Origin: Alnus glutinosa
Lineage: Eukaryota > Streptophyta > Magnoliopsida > Fagales > Betulaceae
DNA: 64,000 bases
Reading direction: 5' to 3'
Assembly: GCF_958979055.1 (NCBI RefSeq)
Contig: NC_084888.1
Span: 7,611,501-7,675,500, forward strand
Part shown: positions 59,501 through 64,000 of the stretch, piece by piece
Numbering within the stretch: the first letter of the stretch is position 1
How the letters are laid out: each line of letters begins with the position of its first letter
Position numbers and translations under genes: made by a program
The notes under the pieces: generated by a model
What the model was told of the DNA's origin: nothing
The model's database searches: none
What the model saw: the letters and a program-made list of their open reading frames with translations, nothing else

Positions 59501-60295
59501 TTTGATTCTCGACATCCACCGTTTAATGGTTATGTTTGTGTTTAACCAAATAAGATGAACAAAAAAAAATTAAAAAAAAAAAATTAAGAGAAATAAGTAA
59601 AAGAAATTAAATTTACCTGGGGCTTTTGGAAAATCGAAACAACCAATTTCTTGACTAGCATTGCTCTTGAACCCACACAAACTGCCTTGTGCTTCGCAAG
59701 CTCCACAATCAGGTACGTCCCATCTTAAGCGAAGATCTCCATTAAGGCTAGTCGAGAATCCTTCGTAATAACGATCTGGCCATGTCACCGGAACTGCCAG
59801 CGTGGCAATGATCTTGCATGACGGAGGCATCGAATTCGCAAGACTCGTCGACGAAGTAGCTATAACAGAGTTGGTGGAGCTGCCGAGGCAATCGACGGTT
59901 GTGAACCCGCTAGGCTTTGCGAGCTGAGATGGGCAGCTGAGAAATGTGTACATCTGAGAATACGCAGCAGCAAACGGAGACCCTGAAAGGTTGAAGCGGA
60001 GAAGGCGTTGTGGAAGGCAGTTATCGGGGTCGTAGAGTTGTATCTGTTGCATTATATAATCGATGCCGCGGACAAAGAATTCTCCGGCGTAAGGAAGTTT
60101 AAGAACCGTTATCTGATCACCGCTGCAGCTCAGGTTGAAGCCAGGATAGCCGCAGTTTTGGTCTTGCCGTTGGAAGGGAAACCGAATAGGGATGCCTTTG
60201 CTGCCGCACATGGAGATTGGGCAAGGCTCTGTAACTGTAACTCGTATGGTGGATGGAAGGAAGAGGAGAAGAAACAGAGCTTTGAAGATGCTCAT
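56538..60295 (-). CDS. RING-H2 E3 ligase, ATL20/21/22 type (GUB_WAK extracellular domain)
   Basis: Membrane ubiquitin ligase with a wall-facing cysteine-rich domain. Two exons, 60295-59617 and 56965-56538, in frame, 368 residues. The start at 60295 (MSIFKALFLLLFLPSTIRVT, a signal peptide) is preferred to an ATG at 60337, since a TATA-like TATATAATA near 60366-60374 would put transcription start about there. Galacturonan-binding type domain: CGSKGIPIRFPFQ, NCGYPGFNLSC, FLSCPSQ, CGACEAQGSLCGFKSNAS. Transmembrane segment at about 238-260, GLD motif at 284-286 (GLDESTIQSYEKLV), RING-H2 at 312-353: CPIC-x15-CxH-x2-H-x2-C-x10-CPVC with DEW before the last pair. All eight zinc ligands are present. 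The single 2.65-kb intron separates the extracellular and membrane/RING halves. Confidence 0.93.
58144..58175. repeat. (GAA)n microsatellite in ATL intron
   Basis: A run of GAA units in the intron. Confidence 0.85.
58308..58579 (+). mobile_element. Putative solo or partial LTR with primer-binding site in ATL intron
   Basis: TGGTATCAGAGC at 58568-58579 is the canonical initiator tRNA-Met primer-binding site. Upstream lies about 260 bp beginning TGTTAGAAACCTAACAC that could be an LTR. I could not find a second LTR copy or coding sequence, so this is only a likely remnant. Confidence 0.5.
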
Positions 60296-60340
60296 GATTT
60301 TGGAAGGACAGAGCCCGGCCAGGGGTTGGCATATCATTAA

Positions 60341-60832
60341 TGGCCGTAGTTTTCGTTAAGATATTATATATAATAATCTCACTAATTATTTCTAAAGTCA
60401 AAGTTTATGTTATAGTTTGCCGGCTTGTATAACCGCATTTTTCGTATAAATTATATTGATCGAGGCCACCGTGAAGACCACGTCTAAATGAAGAGGATAA
60501 AAAATCCGGCAAGTTAACATTAATTATTTCAGCCTCTTCCCCGTCCGGCCACCACGGGCTTGTGGGTAGATCTTATTCGCGGGTGCGTGTCCCACACATG
60601 CCAACGCGTGGACAACGCAACACCGCTCATAGAGCTTCCTTTGCCTTCCACAGCTGCCGCCGGTCACCCGTGGTGATTTGCATCCTTCCGGCAAACATCG
60701 CCGGCATGTGAAGACCACGCATATGTGAGTGTCCGCCACATCGCAACCAGTGTGTTGTTCTTTAAATTTTTTTGTTTTTCCTAGTTTTCTTCGGACTGTT
60801 AAAGCTATCTTCATCATAGGTTTCGTTTTAAC
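60341..60832. other. ATL upstream region, no gene recognised
   Basis: Promoter side of the ATL gene. A GC-richer open frame (60524-60862, minus) has no recognisable domain and I do not call it. Confidence 0.45.
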
Positions 60833-61034
60833 TAGGCTTGGCAATTTGGGTTGACGTGTCAACCCGTTTAGCTAATTTGGTAAAAAACGTATCATTAACG
60901 CGTCATAAATATGTCATAAACGTGTCATAAACAGGTTAGTGGGTCATAAACAGGTTATAGCCTAAACCCAAACCCTATATATTCGTGTTGTGTTCGTGTC
61001 GGATTCGTGGGTCCTGTCAAAATTACCGAGCCTA
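60833..61034. mobile_element. hAT-type MITE
   Basis: 202 bp with ends TAGGCTTGGCAATTTGGG and, on the reverse strand, TAGGCTCGGTAATTTTGAC. Flanking 8-bp sequences GTTTTAAC (60825-60832) and GTTTTGAC (61035-61042) differ at one base, fitting an old hAT target duplication. The interior has tandem-like ACGTGTCATAAAC units. Non-coding. Confidence 0.75.
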
Positions 61035-61099
61035 GTTTTGACCATCATCAGTGTTTTATTTGTTGCAGTGGTCTGCCTCTAGATTGCACCAATTGTAGC

Positions 61100-61290
61100 G
61101 CCTCTCTTATCAAACCACCTTAACTGGCGACCACTTTCTTGGGTCTTGAACCAAGAATATGTAAGACCGCATTATTTATTTGATGCATTCCCTTTCAATT
61201 TCTGTTTAATTACCACCACTGATGAGGTTAATTCGAAACTCTTTGTTGGGTTGCCCAGCCCTACGTTTTTATTTGTTGTAATTTTTATTG
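61100..61290. repeat. Dispersed repeat, copy 2
   Basis: Partner of 54450-54640, similar through most of its length with short indels. It lies just right of the hAT MITE. Confidence 0.65.
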
Positions 61291-61483
61291 AAGTAATAAT
61301 ACTAATAATAATAATAATAATTAATTATTTCAAGGAATTAATACGAAAAACTCAATGCATGTCAACGTTGTTTCAGTGTAAATAGTCCAGGACCTGTTTG
61401 GTACGTATCTAGGTTTGAAAATGGAGTGGATCGACTATATTGGATTTGATGTTGTATTTACAATGGGTTTTTTTTTTTTTTTT

Positions 61484-61517
61484 GGGGGGGGTGGGTGGGG
61501 GGGGGGGGGGGTGGGGG
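61484..61517. repeat. Poly-G tract
   Basis: Runs of 8 to 15 G with single T interruptions after a T-run. The surrounding 61290-62000 shows no gene. Confidence 0.9.
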
Positions 61518-61999
61518 CTTTTGGCCTTTTGGGTTATTAATTCGATTCTTGTTTGTTGTCGTTGTTTCTCTCCTTGCATTCTTTTCTTGACTCCATAGTT
61601 GTCTGTAATTCGTCTCTTTATATATGTTTCTTCTATCTTGTCTATTTTTTTTTTCCCTTTCCTTATAAAGGTTCATTATGTTCATTTCTTGGCTATATGT
61701 TTTTCTTATTCGGTTCTACCTTGTACGTCGTGTTCTTATTTTGTGATGCAGAATGCTGTAGTAGTGGTTTGTAGATTAATCAAACACGCAAGTCACAACT
61801 TTTCCACAAGACCAAGAAAATTGAAGGTTTTGAGAGAAAATGAAAGAAAATTCACCCTTACTGAGTTTCTTATTGAAATATTAAAATTAGCAACATAAAC
61901 TGGCCGCTTAACTATCCTTATTAGGCTCAAATAGAAAAGATGGTAGTAGCTTGTGAAAACAAAATATTGAAATAACCTGTCACAACTGGGTTGATCAAT

Positions 62000-62405
62000 C
62001 TACGGGCCAATATGACAAAAACCCTAATTTTAATACGAAAAACCCTAATTAATAAACCATGCTTAGTCAATCGAGCATCAACCGAGTGCCTCAGGTTTTA
62101 CTATCGGAACCTGATGCATCATCTTAGTCAATCGAGGTAAGGCTGAGAGATCAACCAAGGTTATCAAAGAATCACTACTAAAAGTCACCCTTCATTCTCG
62201 GTCGATTGAATCTCCTACCCAATTTTCTTCAAGAATTTGGAAGTTGTTGGTCTGCATCATCATCTTCGGGTTGGAGAGAATTTGCCCACGAATTCTCATT
62301 GAAAATGATGAACAATAGCTTTGTGAACCTGCTGAGTTTGAGCAATAAGATATTCTGCCTTAGTATTCACCCTCTTCAAATTAGAAAAAAGAGCCAAATC
62401 TTTGA
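62000..62405. other. Probable retroelement-derived sequence, unassigned
   Basis: Contains repeated TCAATCGA/TCGATTGA motifs next to a degenerate integrase. No frame recognised. Confidence 0.35.
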
Positions 62406-62409
62406 TTCA

Positions 62410-62715
62410 AAGACCAATTGTATGCGAATTCCGCTTGAAATAGTTTATGATTTCAAGACTTGAGATGATCACCAACAAGCTCTGAAGCAAATCTCCCAAT
62501 GAATCATTGACCACCTCCATTTTCCCGTTAATTTGAGGATGATAAGCACTGCGTGCTAAAGTCGAAGTCAAGCTTGGTATTGAACAACCTCCACAAACAC
62601 CTTCAAAAGTGGCTAAGAAATCAAGTGTCCCGATCAGAAACAATGAACAATGGCAATCCATGAAGACGACAGACTTCTCGAAAGTACAATTGAGCCACCT
62701 TGACCACATCAAACT
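62410..62715 (-). mobile_element. Ty3/gypsy integrase fragment (degenerate)
   Basis: Read leftwards across several frames it shows [37 protein letters not shown] (family: AYHPQTDGQTEVVN) and SLGDLLQSL. This is the core-to-C-terminal part of a gypsy-type integrase that would insert the element's DNA. Stops and frameshifts make it inactive, and no LTRs were identified around it. Confidence 0.8.
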
Positions 62716-63235
62716 GATGGAAAAATTAAAAATAATAATAACATTTTTTTTTTTAATCCTTTTAGAGTCAAGTTCTGTGCTGGAGGGGAATACAGGTCTG
62801 GGTTCAACTTTTGTAGCCGACCAAAGAGGAACAAACGAATCACTTTTAGGATTAATTGATTCAGAAAGTCAGGCAATTAGACAAATTTCCTTACTTCACA
62901 TGGCAAACTGTATGTAAGAACATATATTCTACAGAAAAGGAGTTTGATAGATCAGAGCACCAAACCATTATATTAGATAGATTAGAGCACAAAACAATTA
63001 TTTTAGGCAATAAATATGATCTACGAATTTTGGATGGTCATGAAGGAAACACAAGAACTTACTACAACAGAACTAAACACATTTATAATATTATTATTCA
63101 CAAAAACATGGTAATACTATGCAGGAAATCATGTTTTGTGTTAAGAGTTAGAATAGTACCCGGACTTAGCAAGAGTCAGAAATTTGGGTCAAGAACCAGG
63201 AAATCTTAGGAAATTATTTTTAAAAAAAAAAAAAA
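62716..63235. other. Spacer, no gene recognised
   Basis: AT-rich, with short frames lacking any domain I recognise, ending in a poly-A run at about 63220-63237. Confidence 0.45.
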
Positions 63236-63386
63236 AAATCTTTATTCACATTTGAGTTTTGGAATTCCAATATCCATCAGTTACTACAGGATATAATTAA
63301 ACACAAGTAACTCAGCAGGCCACAAATAATTGACAAATGGCAACACCACAATCTGACAAAAAATGGTTGCAGAGTGCAAGAGCAGG

Positions 63387-63548
63387 TTAGGTTGGAACCA
63401 AGGAAGCTTGACAACAGATACAACCTACCACAATGCCAAGCACAGCTCCAGCAAGGACCTGTGATGGAGTGTGGCCAAGAAGTTCCTTGAGCTTTCTTTG
63501 GCTGATAGGATGCCCTTGAAACAAGTCCGCAACAATCATATTGAGAAC
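63387..63548 (-). CDS. Last exon of a DUF212 (acid phosphatase/vanadium haloperoxidase-related) membrane protein
   Basis: The acceptor TGCAG on the minus strand (ends at 63549) opens VLNMIVADLFQGHPISQRKL, then KELLGHTPSQVLAGAVLGIV and a short tail ending at TAA (63387-63389). This is the conserved C-terminus of plant DUF212 proteins, small membrane proteins of unknown role, with the HTPSQV motif and a final hydrophobic segment. Only 53 residues lie here; upstream exons must be beyond the right edge. The sequence at 63240-63386 is the likely 3' UTR. Confidence 0.85.
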   Translation of the reverse strand, partial: VLNMIVADLFQGHPISQRKLKELLGHTPSQVLAGAVLGIVVGCICCQASLVPT

Positions 63549-63686
63549 CTGCATTGCACCAGTCACAAAATAGAGAGAGATCATTATCCAGGAAAGTTAC
63601 CACCGTTCATGGTAACAAAGGAAATTATCATTATACAGGTATGTCACTATAAGTCACAGTAACAAAAGAAAATCCATTAGCCTAAG

Positions 63687-64000
63687 TGTCACAGGCTGAA
63701 TTTTTCGCTCGACAGCAAGCCTAGCTTCAGCCCCGTGATGGCCTTAGACAAAGCACACAGCAGTGTCTAAGCAGCCCAGCAACACCTTACAGAGGTTAGT
63801 CAGCAACAATCACAGCACAGCACACAACCTTTTACGGGAGCAACACCTCCCAACCTTTATAATTCAACTCAACGAATATACAAGGAACGACGAGGGCCCT
63901 TACAACACAATGGCACCCAAGTCTCACACAGCCACTAAGGCTTACAACAGAAACTCACAGAATACTCACACAGCACTCAGTGTTTCCTCTCAGCAGTAGC
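63687..64000. other. Possible LTR-like repeat running off the window
   Basis: TGTCACAGGCTG at 63687 begins a stretch rich in CAGCA/CACAGC that continues to the edge. The TGTCAC start is seen in some LTRs, but there is no second copy here to prove it. If real, it lies inside an intron of the DUF212 gene. Confidence 0.3.

Noticed and set aside
60008..60340. Plus-strand frame of 110 residues
   Set aside because: Antisense of ATL exon 1, which has a signal peptide and the Cys pattern of a GUB_WAK domain.
60524..60862. 112-residue minus-strand frame
   Set aside because: No recognisable domain, no promoter or splice support, composition-driven.

Overview
This is a stretch of plant nuclear DNA. 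It has GT-AG spliced genes with AT-rich introns, a nuclear tRNA-Ala, plant-only gene families (CNGC channel, nsLTP, ATL RING-H2 with a GUB_WAK domain) and very many plant L1-type LINE fragments. The proteins look eudicot and most like woody rosids. I cannot name the species.

Layout. 1-3.4 kb: the 3' half of a dead Ty1/copia element, split by a 1.76-kb insertion whose ends both form hairpins. 3.4-6.1 kb: two joined minus-strand LINE fragments. 6.1-6.9 kb: a TIR element. 8.5-17.4 kb: a plus-strand CNGC channel gene (9 exons, two apparent frame breaks); its introns hold a TRIM, a plastid rps8 fragment, a CACTA end, a MULE-type MITE and a LINE tail. 18.4-18.8 kb: an intronless nsLTP. 19.7-22.4 kb: a Tourist MITE, a CACTA-like element carrying an NPH3-family exon piece, and a foldback MITE. 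22.8-38.9 kb: a complete minus-strand ATG6/Beclin gene in 10 exons. Its last intron (8.0 kb) holds two LINEs head to head, and intron 6 holds another LINE. 40-43 kb: a LINE with an RNase H domain. 43.4-44.5 kb: a hAT-type element with a perfect 8-bp duplication that has captured the N-terminal exon of a BIG-type ARF-GEF. 46.4-46.8 kb: a degenerate trinucleotide, Asn-rich repeat. 47.9-53.2 kb: a plus-strand SDE2 gene (ubiquitin fold, GGKGG site, SAP domain) with LINE tails in both introns. 55.9 kb: tRNA-Ala(AGC). 56.5-60.3 kb: a minus-strand ATL20/22-type RING-H2 gene in two exons. 60.8-64 kb: a hAT MITE, a degenerate Ty3/gypsy integrase, and the last exon of a DUF212 (acid phosphatase/haloperoxidase-related) gene that runs off the right edge.

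The host genes are not an operon or pathway: an ion channel, a lipid-transfer protein, an autophagy core subunit, a nuclear splicing/genome-maintenance factor and a membrane ubiquitin ligase. The main theme is how transposons have reshaped them. Introns have grown many-fold while reading frames (ATG6, SDE2, ATL) stayed intact, and two different DNA transposon classes have each picked up a host exon. All exon borders were read by eye from splice consensus, frame continuity and family knowledge. No alignment was run.
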